In this document: one piece after another, positions 1-5,781 of the stretch
Numbering within the stretch: the stretch's first letter is position 1
How the letters are laid out: each line of letters opens with the position of its first letter
Assembly: GCA_016840125.1 (NCBI GenBank)
Contig: JAEOSY010000613.1
Span: 1-8,488 of the forward strand
Length of the DNA: 8,488 nucleotides
Reading direction: 5' to 3'
Source: Candidatus Helarchaeota archaeon
GTDB lineage: Archaea; Asgardarchaeota; Lokiarchaeia; Helarchaeales; HEL-GB-A
Notes under the pieces: model-generated
The model's database searches: none
Seen by the model: the letters and a program-made list of their open reading frames with translations, nothing else
What the model was told of the DNA's origin: nothing
Translations under genes and position numbers: made by a program

Positions 1-1
1 A

Positions 2-10
2 TTTATAAAA
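2..10 (+). promoter_or_regulatory. Candidate TATA box for the HTH-orphan operon
   Basis: TTTATAAAA matches the archaeal TATA consensus and sits about 58 bases before the first ATG. A start of transcription some 25 bases downstream would leave a leader of roughly 30 bases, which fits a gene that has a Shine-Dalgarno site. A second AT-rich stretch (14-21) is an alternative. Purely sequence-based; the window starts here, so an upstream element cannot be judged. Confidence 0.35.
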
Positions 11-53
11 GGTTTTTATAGATTGTATAGTTTAATACACATCCTGAAAAAGT

Positions 54-59
54 AGGTGA
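54..59 (+). promoter_or_regulatory. Shine-Dalgarno site of the HTH gene
   Basis: AGGTGA lies four bases before the ATG at 64 and pairs with the archaeal 16S 3' end (AUCACCU). It fixes the start of this gene and shows that the organism uses SD-led initiation as well as leaderless starts. Confidence 0.7.
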
Positions 60-63
60 AGAG

Positions 64-705
64 ATGAATTTACTTGAAATATCTAATATTTTATCGAAAG
101 AAGATGTCACTCATTTGATTAATCGTTTATATAAAAGAGTTGGGAATATAAGTAAAATTGCAGAAGAGACAGAACTTAGTAGAAAAACTATTTACAAATA
201 TTTACGAGGAAAAATTAAAGACGTAAAGGAAGATACGAAATTCCGTATTATTGGTGCATCCTTGCTATATAACAAGGAATATACCTTAACTTTCATTCTA
301 ACCCGTTTAGAAACCTTATTATCAAGTGTTGCCTATACGAGTATCGGTTTCTTATATAAAAGGCTTATAGAATCAGAAACATTCGATAAATTTGAACCTT
401 TATACTCAAAACTTCTTAAAATATATCAAGAAAATCAATATTTCTTAGCCAAAAATTTTCAAACCGAAGTTAACAATATCATAGATACTATTAGATCAGA
501 GAAAAGTCATTTTGTCCAAGCTTATCAACTAAGTAATTTGAAAGATCAAACTACACTTCTCCGCTCTGACATAACGGATGATTTGTTTATTGATGCACAA
601 AAATCTTTACAAAGAGCTCGAAACCTCTTCCCTTCATCTATGTTATTACAAAGCACAGATGAAACTAGTTTTCAACTAAACGCGCCAATTGGGGGAAATA
701 CATGA
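64..705 (+). CDS. Helix-turn-helix protein with helical C-terminal region
   Basis: A 213-residue protein of no family I recognise by name. Residues about 27-48 form a clear helix-turn-helix: first helix around KIAEETEL, turn at S39, recognition helix around RKTIYKYL. This makes DNA binding likely. The remaining ~150 residues look mostly alpha-helical, without a signal peptide, membrane segment or catalytic motif, so they could serve for dimerisation or partner binding. The start is supported by AGGTGA four bases upstream. The stop overlaps the start of the next gene (ATGA at 702-705), so the two are almost certainly co-transcribed and translationally coupled. Low GC (about 23 percent in a 60-base sample at 421-480) and lack of recognisable homology suggest an accessory gene. 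It may regulate its own operon; no operator is evident. Confidence 0.8.
   Translation: MNLLEISNILSKEDVTHLINRLYKRVGNISKIAEETELSRKTIYKYLRGKIKDVKEDTKFRIIGASLLYNKEYTLTFILTRLETLLSSVAYTSIGFLYKRLIESETFDKFEPLYSKLLKIYQENQYFLAKNFQTEVNNIIDTIRSEKSHFVQAYQLSNLKDQTTLLRSDITDDLFIDAQKSLQRARNLFPSSMLLQSTDETSFQLNAPIGGNT
691..696 (+). promoter_or_regulatory. Shine-Dalgarno site of the downstream orphan gene
   Basis: GGGGGA lies five bases before the ATG at 702, inside the last codons of the HTH gene. It supports the ATG within the ATGA overlap as the true start. Confidence 0.55.
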
Positions 706-1259
706 AATACCCAGATATAATGAAGGATTATTTTGTTAGAGAATTAGAAATAGTTATAAAAAAAGTTGAAGAAACACCAAATCAATTAGAAATAGTGTAC
801 TTTTTAAGTGCGGTAAGTGCCTCCCTTAATAGAATTATAAATATAGAATATAACAAAGATGTTTTATTTCTAGAAAGGACATTCAAATATTGTCATGGTG
901 AAATAGATAATTATTTGAAAAGGTCTATTCAAAGGCTCGGTGGAATACCGCTACCACGTCCCCCACAACCTCAGAGACAAAGTGAATTACCTATTCCTGA
1001 TTCAGTTCCCCCCGAAGAAGAAATTGAACTGGCCCAACAATTAATCGCAACCAAAAATCTCCCCCTGACATTAATTGATCCAAAATTTTTTGACAACATA
1101 ATTGTTAATCTCAAAAAATTTAAGATTGCAATTGAAAAAGACGAGGATGTTATTGAACCTCTAAAGTATTTAGTTGAATTAGCTTACACACTATTAGGGA
1201 ATGGCAGGTATTTACTCGAAAAAGGAGATATAAAATTAGACTTTGACTTATTTCTTTAA
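702..1259 (+). CDS. Orphan helical protein with proline-rich hinge
   Basis: A 185-residue protein I cannot assign. Two predicted helical halves, residues 1-80 and 105-175, are joined by a proline-rich, probably flexible linker (about 82-104, including PLPRPPQP). The tail is acidic and ends DFDLFL. There is no signal peptide, membrane segment, metal motif or nucleotide-binding loop. Its ATG overlaps the stop of the HTH gene by four bases and has GGGGGA upstream, so it is translated with the regulator. That arrangement suggests a dedicated partner or effector of the HTH protein, which is inference from context only. The gene ends facing the convergent acuC unit. Confidence 0.7.
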   Translation: MKYPDIMKDYFVRELEIVIKKVEETPNQLEIVYFLSAVSASLNRIINIEYNKDVLFLERTFKYCHGEIDNYLKRSIQRLGGIPLPRPPQPQRQSELPIPDSVPPEEEIELAQQLIATKNLPLTLIDPKFFDNIIVNLKKFKIAIEKDEDVIEPLKYLVELAYTLLGNGRYLLEKGDIKLDFDLFL

Positions 1260-1481
1260 CTTTCGTTCTTAAACTCCCATTCACTATTTCAAACTTATCA
1301 AACACCTCGATATTTCCCACGTCAATTGGATCTCTATTAAACGATTTGAAATGAGCTCTATATCCAGTAAATATCAAGGGGAAAGGGATTAAAATCTCAT
1401 TTAATATCGCTAAAAACTGTCCTTATTTTATCCATCTTTTTGGATCTCCAGCTTAAATAAATTTATTTGTTTTGTAAATTG

Positions 1482-1488
1482 AAAAAAA
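1482..1488 (-). terminator. Oligo-T terminator candidate behind acuC
   Basis: On the minus strand a run of seven T begins about 25 bases after the acuC stop codon. Archaeal RNA polymerase terminates at such T-runs without needing a hairpin. The site lies in the gap between two convergent genes, where termination is expected. Rated on sequence alone. Confidence 0.4.
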
Positions 1489-1513
1489 GGCTATATGATT
1501 CTTAGATAAAATT

Positions 1514-2680
1514 TCATATACCATGAATTGGAAAAATCGTTTCTTTAATGGTTTCAATCATATTTTCAGTATAAGTTTGTATTTTTTCAGTGGTATCTTG
1601 GTTAATTTTTAATGCAGGGTCTTCTAGATCGAGTCGAGTATTTAATGGAGTAGAGTTAATTAATTTTTGAGTAAGTTCTACCCAACCATTGGGGATTTCG
1701 TTAGGTATTTTGATTTCAGCCATGAGTGCAAACATTGAACACCAGGATCTTGCAACCACTGAGGGTGAATATCCCCCTCCACCGAAAGCAACCCACTTGT
1801 TATTTGCAAATTTGTGACTGAGATCGTGGATACGTTCTGCAAGTGCCTCATATGTTTGAATTGTTAAGAGTAAGTGAGGCAGGGGATCAGTAAAATGAGT
1901 ATCAACTCCACATTGATTGATTATAACATCTGGTTTAAACGCCTTTACTAGTGGTGGTACAATCTGATCAAATGCTTTTAGATATATGTCTTTATGAGTA
2001 TAGGGAAGGAGGGGAATATTTATTGCAAATCCTTTACCCTCATCTTTCCCAATATCGTCCTCAAAGCAAGAACCAGGAAATAAATATCTACCACTTTCGT
2101 GTAACGAGATAGTCATTACGTTTGGATCACTATAAAAAATCCAATTTACCCCATCACCTGCATGGGCGTCAATATCTAAATATAATACGCGGGCATTGTA
2201 TTTTTTTTGTAAATACGCGGCAGTAATTGCAGGATCATTGAATATGCAAAATCCAGAAGCTCTTTCAGGCATTGCATGGTGGAGACCTCCTGCAATGTTA
2301 AAGGCATGAACTTTATCATTTTTCATTACAATGTCCGCTGCAACTAAAGAACCCCCTGCAACAAGACTGGATGCCTCGAACATTCCCGGAAATATTGGAT
2401 TGTCTCCTGGACCTAAACCAATTTCGTCTGCCGCACGAACATTAGATTTGGGATTACTAAATTTTTTAATAAGGTAAACGTATTCTTTTGAATGCACAAG
2501 CGTTAATTCCTCATCTGTTGCCATTCGTGGTGGTTCAATTCCAACTTTTGGATCTTTAAAGATACCAAAGGCTTTCATTAATTCATGAGTTAATTGCAAG
2601 CGGACAGGTTTCAACGGATGTTGTGGTCCGAAATCATACTTTAAATAATCTTCAGAAAAAATTAACTTCGCTTGAGACAA
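1514..2680 (-). CDS. acuC: AcuC/HDAC-family zinc deacetylase
   Basis: Member of the histone deacetylase/acetoin utilisation (AcuC) family, which removes acetyl groups from lysine side chains using a Zn ion. Numbering from the TTG start, visible catalytic features are the N-terminal KYDFGPQHP signature (about 15-23), the HH pair (134-135), zinc ligands D171 and H173 in DIDAHAGDG, the charge-relay residues D169 and D176, the third ligand D260 in CGVD, and the tyrosine Y304 in GGGGY. The active site is therefore intact. The usual second histidine of DxHH is alanine here (A174), a non-catalytic position. At 388 residues it has the family's usual length. Bacterial AcuC reactivates acetyl-CoA synthetase; a histone or other acetyl-protein target is equally possible here. 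It lies 69-78 bases behind cooC on the same strand. A GTG at 2689 gives a longer frame (391 residues) but falls inside the Shine-Dalgarno match, so the TTG at 2680 is preferred. Confidence 0.9.
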   Translation of the reverse strand: MSQAKLIFSEDYLKYDFGPQHPLKPVRLQLTHELMKAFGIFKDPKVGIEPPRMATDEELTLVHSKEYVYLIKKFSNPKSNVRAADEIGLGPGDNPIFPGMFEASSLVAGGSLVAADIVMKNDKVHAFNIAGGLHHAMPERASGFCIFNDPAITAAYLQKKYNARVLYLDIDAHAGDGVNWIFYSDPNVMTISLHESGRYLFPGSCFEDDIGKDEGKGFAINIPLLPYTHKDIYLKAFDQIVPPLVKAFKPDVIINQCGVDTHFTDPLPHLLLTIQTYEALAERIHDLSHKFANNKWVAFGGGGYSPSVVARSWCSMFALMAEIKIPNEIPNGWVELTQKLINSTPLNTRLDLEDPALKINQDTTEKIQTYTENMIETIKETIFPIHGI

Positions 2681-2684
2681 AAAA

Positions 2685-2691
2685 ATCACCT
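2685..2691 (-). promoter_or_regulatory. Shine-Dalgarno site deciding the acuC start
   Basis: The minus strand reads AGGTGAT, a seven-base match to the 16S 3' end, followed by four T and then TTG. The spacing resembles that of the HTH gene at 64. The GTG that would give the longest frame overlaps this match and so is unlikely to be used. Confidence 0.55.
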
Positions 2692-2739
2692 ACCATTTCG
2701 AGCGACGTTGTTGGTTTCAAAAGTACTCTTTTATTTGAA

Positions 2740-2750
2740 TAAATATTTTG
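2740..2750 (-). promoter_or_regulatory. Possible internal TATA box before acuC
   Basis: The cooC-acuC gap contains an AT-rich stretch (minus strand AAATATTTATT) about 60 bases before the acuC start. It could give acuC its own transcript with a leader of about 35 bases. In an AT-rich genome this match has limited weight. Confidence 0.2.
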
Positions 2751-2758
2751 TGTCAATT

Positions 2759-3559
2759 TTAGTTTTTATCAGAATTAATTATCTTTAATATGAATTTTTC
2801 GATTTTATCGATTGCTTGGATAGCGGGAGATTCTGGAGCAAAATCAATAGGCGCTTTTCCATTTAAATCAGCAGCGCGTAATGCATTATCATAAGGGATA
2901 ATTCCGATTAATTCGATACCAATTTCAACGGCAATCTTCTTTATAAATTCCTCTTCTGTAGTATTTGCAATTTTATTCCCAACAATATAAATGCGGGGTA
3001 CTTTTAATTCATCAGCTAATTCTCGTATACGTTGTGCCAATTCGGTGGATCGGCGACCAGGCTCGATTATAATAACCATAGCATCGATGAAACGCAAAGT
3101 ACCTCTTCCTAAATGTTCAATACCAGCCTCCATATCCACCACAACAGCATCTTTAACATCCAAGATAAGATGATTCAGCAAAGCACGTAAAAAAGAATGC
3201 TCAGGACACATACAACCTCCTTTAGCCTTTTTTACAGTACCCATAACTAGCAATCGAACATTATCGGGACCTTCCACTTGATATTTAGCGGGAATATCAT
3301 CCACCTTAGGATTAACGATAAAAACACCTCCACGTCCTGCCCGCTCTTCAATCAGTTCTCTTTCTTCGGAAATTGGAGAAATTTTTCGGGTTTTCTCCTC
3401 AGAGATTCCTATTGCGCTATGCAGGTTCATGGCAGGGTCAGCATCAATTCCCATTACTTTATAGCCATCTTTAGCAAGTAATCGTGCAGTTGTGCCAGCT
3501 ATAGTTGTTTTGCCAACGCCTCCTTTTCCGACAAATGCAATTTTTACCATTTTAATCAT
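2759..3559 (-). CDS. cooC: CooC-type carbon monoxide dehydrogenase maturation ATPase
   Basis: A 266-residue SIMIBI/MinD-like P-loop ATPase of the CooC family, cytoplasmic factors that load nickel into the C-cluster of carbon monoxide dehydrogenase. Visible features: deviant Walker A GKGGVGKTT (11-19) with the signature lysine K12, the GIDADPAMNL switch region (38-46), the CxC pair C116/C118 in GGCMCPEHSFLRAL, which in CooC binds metal at the dimer interface, Walker B-type VVVDMEAGIEHLGRG (140-153), and VGNKI (about 193-197) for base recognition. The CxC and GIEHLGRG motifs separate it from MinD, ParA and Mrp/NBP35 proteins. No CODH subunit is in the window. The start is ATG at 3559 or ATG three codons later (3550); neither has a clear Shine-Dalgarno. 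An AT-rich element at about 3608-3626 could be its promoter. It is transcribed towards acuC and may share a message with it. Confidence 0.92.
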   Translation of the reverse strand: MIKMVKIAFVGKGGVGKTTIAGTTARLLAKDGYKVMGIDADPAMNLHSAIGISEEKTRKISPISEERELIEERAGRGGVFIVNPKVDDIPAKYQVEGPDNVRLLVMGTVKKAKGGCMCPEHSFLRALLNHLILDVKDAVVVDMEAGIEHLGRGTLRFIDAMVIIIEPGRRSTELAQRIRELADELKVPRIYIVGNKIANTTEEEFIKKIAVEIGIELIGIIPYDNALRAADLNGKAPIDFAPESPAIQAIDKIEKFILKIINSDKN

Positions 3560-3790
3560 CTTATTATAATTGGGACGAACACCGTAACTTGAGATAGATT
3601 GAAGTTATTTTTTTAATTTAAAGAATTTGGTATTTATTGACTTTTATTTATGATATTCCTTCAAATGCAGGAGTGAACTTTTTAGAGGATTTATTTGGTA
3701 AATTAAAGGATAAATAAATAAAACAAGTAATATATCTTGCATAGTACACCAAAGATCACAAAGGGAGAAATGATTTAAATTTCTATTAGC

Positions 3791-3826
3791 AAAGTGTTTG
3801 AACGCTGATAAGACCGAAATTATCAA
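3791..3826. repeat. 36-bp repeat, copy 1 (behind the 156-residue orphan gene)
   Basis: This copy matches the one at 4379-4414 at 31 of 36 positions. It begins 24 bases after the stop of the minus-strand gene ending at 3850. It contains the inverted repeat TGATAA (3806-3811) / TTATCA (3820-3825) with an 8-base loop. Read on the minus strand it also encodes a peptide around SVLSAFKH, discussed under findings. Its function is unknown: operator, RNA 3' element, or relic of a repeated element. Confidence 0.7.
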
Positions 3827-3849
3827 CCACCACTAATTTCAATAACTTA

Positions 3850-4320
3850 TTATATTAATTTACTTCTTAATTTGCGCCACTTTACAATAACATATTCCAA
3901 ATTAATCCATTCTTCATGTAGGCGTTTAATCTGATAGCTAATTTTGCGTACATTTGCTTTATTAAGAGAGCTTGTTGAACGCCTTAACATTGGGAGCCAA
4001 ACGCGGTATTGGCTCGTTAGATCTTTTATCAGATTTTTGAGGTTTAACGAGAATTCGATAATCCTTTCGAAAAGAAGAGGTTCTCTAGGAATATCAATTT
4101 CGTTTATGCGATCTTGATGAGCATTTACAAACTGGTCAACTGTTCTAATTACTAATACATTATCTTCCGAGGTTCTAGCTACCTCATGCACTAACACCTG
4201 CAGAGATGCAGTAATATCAGATAATTTTTCTAGGATTTGGTCAATAATCTTTAGAATTTTTTTTTGAAGACGATCAATTTTTCTCTGAATGTCCTTCGTC
4301 GGATCGCTCAATCCAATCAA
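3850..4320 (-). CDS. Orphan helical/coiled-coil protein, TTG start
   Basis: A 156-residue protein without a recognisable family. It looks all-helical, with an amphipathic, probably coiled-coil segment at about 9-45 (DIQRKIDRLQKKILKIIDQI), a middle helix around 82-103, and a basic C-terminal helix ending KWRKLRSKLI. No membrane segment or catalytic motif is visible. The frame has no ATG before residue 111, and an in-frame TAA lies only 12 bases upstream of TTG 4320, so a non-ATG start is forced; TTG at 4320 or 4311 are the candidates. An AT-rich box (minus strand TAATTATAATTA, 4331-4342) lies close upstream, centred about 26 bases before TTG 4311. Its neighbour upstream on the same strand is another orphan helical protein, and both are followed by the same 36-bp repeat, suggesting a pair with a common history. 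Confidence 0.6.
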   Translation of the reverse strand: MIGLSDPTKDIQRKIDRLQKKILKIIDQILEKLSDITASLQVLVHEVARTSEDNVLVIRTVDQFVNAHQDRINEIDIPREPLLFERIIEFSLNLKNLIKDLTSQYRVWLPMLRRSTSSLNKANVRKISYQIKRLHEEWINLEYVIVKWRKLRSKLI

Positions 4321-4378
4321 CCAACTCTGTTAATTATAATTACACCAGTTCACTACGGCTCTTATAAGAACCCTGAGT

Positions 4379-4414
4379 AAGGTGTTTGAATGCTGATAAG
4401 ATTGAAAATATCAA
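4379..4414. repeat. 36-bp repeat, copy 2 (behind the 186-residue orphan gene)
   Basis: Second copy of the repeat at 3791-3826, starting 14 bases after the stop of the minus-strand gene ending at 4429. The inverted repeat is kept as TGATA (4394-4398) / TATCA (4409-4413), one pair shorter than in copy 1. Four of the five differences between copies are transitions, typical of drift from a common copy. Confidence 0.7.
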
Positions 4415-4428
4415 AATGAATGAATTGC

Positions 4429-4989
4429 TCAAGTTTCAATTAGTGATTCTAACAATTTTATTGTATTTTCCATGTCATCTAATAGAAAATCTTCCAGGTT
4501 TAGGAATTTTTCTGAGAAGTCTATTGATGGGTGGATAAAATTTAGTAATGAATCAACTTCATCCGCAAATTTTTTAATATCCTTTGAAAGGTTCAGGTAT
4601 TGTTTAATATAACGGATAATTTCTGTAAAAGTGCTATGCGCTTGTGACAGAAAGATCTTTATACATAAATAGTCTTGACACTGTAAAGCGATATCTATAC
4701 AACCAAGGAAATGTTGGTGTAGAACGGATGCATTTATTCCAGCATCGAGCATGTCATTTAAGGTTTTCAAATAGCGATTTAATTTTTTTTGTAATTTCCG
4801 AGTTTCAATTTCAAAATTGACATTTTTATCAATTATTTCTTTGAGATCGGTGATTCCCTCGACCTTAACTAATGGAAACTTGTTAAAAGTAGTTATGTAT
4901 TTCGTCGATAGTTCCGAGAGTTGCGTGCGAACCGATTCTATACCAGAAGTTTCCTCTGTATCCTGACGCTCTTTTTTCTCTGAATCCAT
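4429..4989 (-). CDS. Orphan helical protein
   Basis: A 186-residue protein I cannot assign. The N-terminal ~25 residues are charged and probably disordered (MDSEKKERQDTEE). The rest is predicted helical: a long helix around 48-80, a central helix bundle around 88-135 with three cysteines (C97, C104, C109), and an acidic C-terminal helix. The cysteines are not spaced like a zinc or iron-sulphur site. The start is ATG at 4989, with a weak AGAGGG eleven bases upstream. The downstream orphan gene on the same strand is separated by 108 bases that contain copy 2 of the 36-bp repeat. No sequence similarity between the two proteins is obvious by eye. A scaffold or partner-binding role is the most one can say. 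Confidence 0.65.
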   Translation of the reverse strand: MDSEKKERQDTEETSGIESVRTQLSELSTKYITTFNKFPLVKVEGITDLKEIIDKNVNFEIETRKLQKKLNRYLKTLNDMLDAGINASVLHQHFLGCIDIALQCQDYLCIKIFLSQAHSTFTEIIRYIKQYLNLSKDIKKFADEVDSLLNFIHPSIDFSEKFLNLEDFLLDDMENTIKLLESLIET

Positions 4990-5063
4990 TCTTTAATGAA
5001 CCCTCTTCGCCGATAATAGGTCAAATAAATAGAGTCCTTGATACTTGTAATGTATTGGTTGGA

Positions 5064-5076
5064 ATATATATAAAAT
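5064..5076. promoter_or_regulatory. TATA-like element in the divergent gap
   Basis: ATATATATAAAAT is the strongest TATA-like run between the minus-strand orphan gene (start 4989) and the plus-strand IS607 remnant. It reads as a TATA box on either strand. A second candidate for the minus-strand gene is the AT-rich TATTTATTT at about 5025-5033. Which one is used cannot be decided by reading. Confidence 0.25.
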
Positions 5077-5105
5077 AGAACTCATATTATATCAATTTTT
5101 ATTAT

Positions 5106-5348
5106 TCATATAAAACCTCTGAAGTTTTAAAAGTGTTATGCATCTCGCGTCCCACACTCTATAGATATCGGAAACTCGGCAAACTAATGGCGCACCATCT
5201 ACCAAATGGACATTGGGATTACGACATGGAATCCGTGTATCAGTTCCTTAATAAAGATATTCCCCGAAAAGTCTTCTTATACGCACGGGTTTCTACCCGG
5301 AAGCAGAAAAAAGATCTGGCGAATCAGATTCTTTTCTTAAAGACCTAG
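5106..5348 (+). pseudogene. IS607-family serine recombinase (TnpA), N-terminal remnant
   Basis: The reading frame gives a MerR-type helix-turn-helix (YKTSEVLKVL, then ISRPTLYRYRKLGKL), the DNA-binding wing ending LPNGHWDYD, and then the opening of the serine recombinase catalytic domain, VFLYARVSTRKQ, whose ARVS holds the nucleophilic serine. This order is diagnostic for IS607 TnpA. A complete TnpA is about 200 residues; here TAG at 5346 stops it about 25 residues into the catalytic domain. The 5' end is also damaged: the MerR helix begins upstream of the only usable GTG (5133), and no ATG, GTG or TTG precedes it in frame before TAG at 5076. It is therefore a dead fragment. No catalytic remainder and no TnpB follow. 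The encoded DNA-binding half might still be made from GTG 5133, but its first helix would be cut. Confidence 0.8.
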
Positions 5349-5781
5349 TGTTTCCAACAGTTCCTAATTTATCACTCGATACCTATTTACACAACGATGA
5401 AAATTCAGATAACTAAAGAAATGAGTAGGTTTACTTCATTAGATCCTTTAAGGAGTCTTTTAAAAAAAGATGCGCGATTTTTCATTTGGATAATTCAAAT
5501 CTTTCTTAATTTACCGTTTGCTGTATCTAAGAAATTAACAAAAATGATAAAATATTTCATTACCTCACCTGATAAGAGGTTATAGAATAAAAAATTAAAA
5601 TTGGATTTGAATTTCAGCGTAAACTTAAACTAAACTTCAATAGACTTAAGCTATTAGAACAATAGAATAGGATTACTAATGTTATTATAATAGACTCGAA
5701 ACCTAAAATTCTTCCCAAATTAAAGGAATTATTTGTCATGACCTAAAGAGTTATATAGTATATTTATCATTACAATTCAAA
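5349..5781. other. 433-base stretch without a convincing gene
   Basis: After the recombinase stop the same frame stays open almost to 5585, and an ATG at 5397 would give a 62-residue basic, hydrophobic peptide. It has no ribosome binding site and no motif I recognise, and it does not resemble the missing part of IS607 TnpA or a TnpB. A short inverted repeat ACCTC (5562-5566) / GAGGT (5576-5580) lies at its end. From 5586 to about 5750 I see only AT-rich sequence. The stretch may be decayed transposon DNA. Confidence 0.45.
5751..5758 (+). promoter_or_regulatory. TATA box of a leaderless promoter
   Basis: TTATATAG is centred about 27 bases upstream of the ATG at 5782, preceded by purine-rich CTAAAGAG in the position of a BRE. 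The 23 bases between contain no Shine-Dalgarno match. In archaea this spacing puts the transcription start at or next to the start codon. Confidence 0.55.

Noticed and set aside
1294..1307. CTTATCAAACACCT as a third, shortened copy of the 36-bp repeat
   Set aside because: It needs a six-base gap to align and lacks the TGATA arm of the inverted repeat; a match this short can arise by chance.
2991..3481. Plus-strand frames of 60 and 67 codons opposite cooC
   Set aside because: They are antisense to a gene with intact Walker and CxC motifs and have no ribosome binding site.
3644..3826. 60-codon minus-strand frame as a functional gene
   Set aside because: It starts at TTG inside the 36-bp repeat without a ribosome binding site, and its hydrophobic translation matches no family I know. 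Kept only as possible coding debris in the findings.
5562..5580. ACCTC/GAGGT inverted repeat as a terminator or transposon end
   Set aside because: The stem has only five pairs with a nine-base loop, no T-run follows, and IS607 elements do not carry terminal inverted repeats.
5397..5585. 62-codon plus-strand frame as a gene
   Set aside because: It has no Shine-Dalgarno or well-placed TATA box and no recognisable motif; it is simply the continuation of the IS607 remnant's frame after the stop codon.
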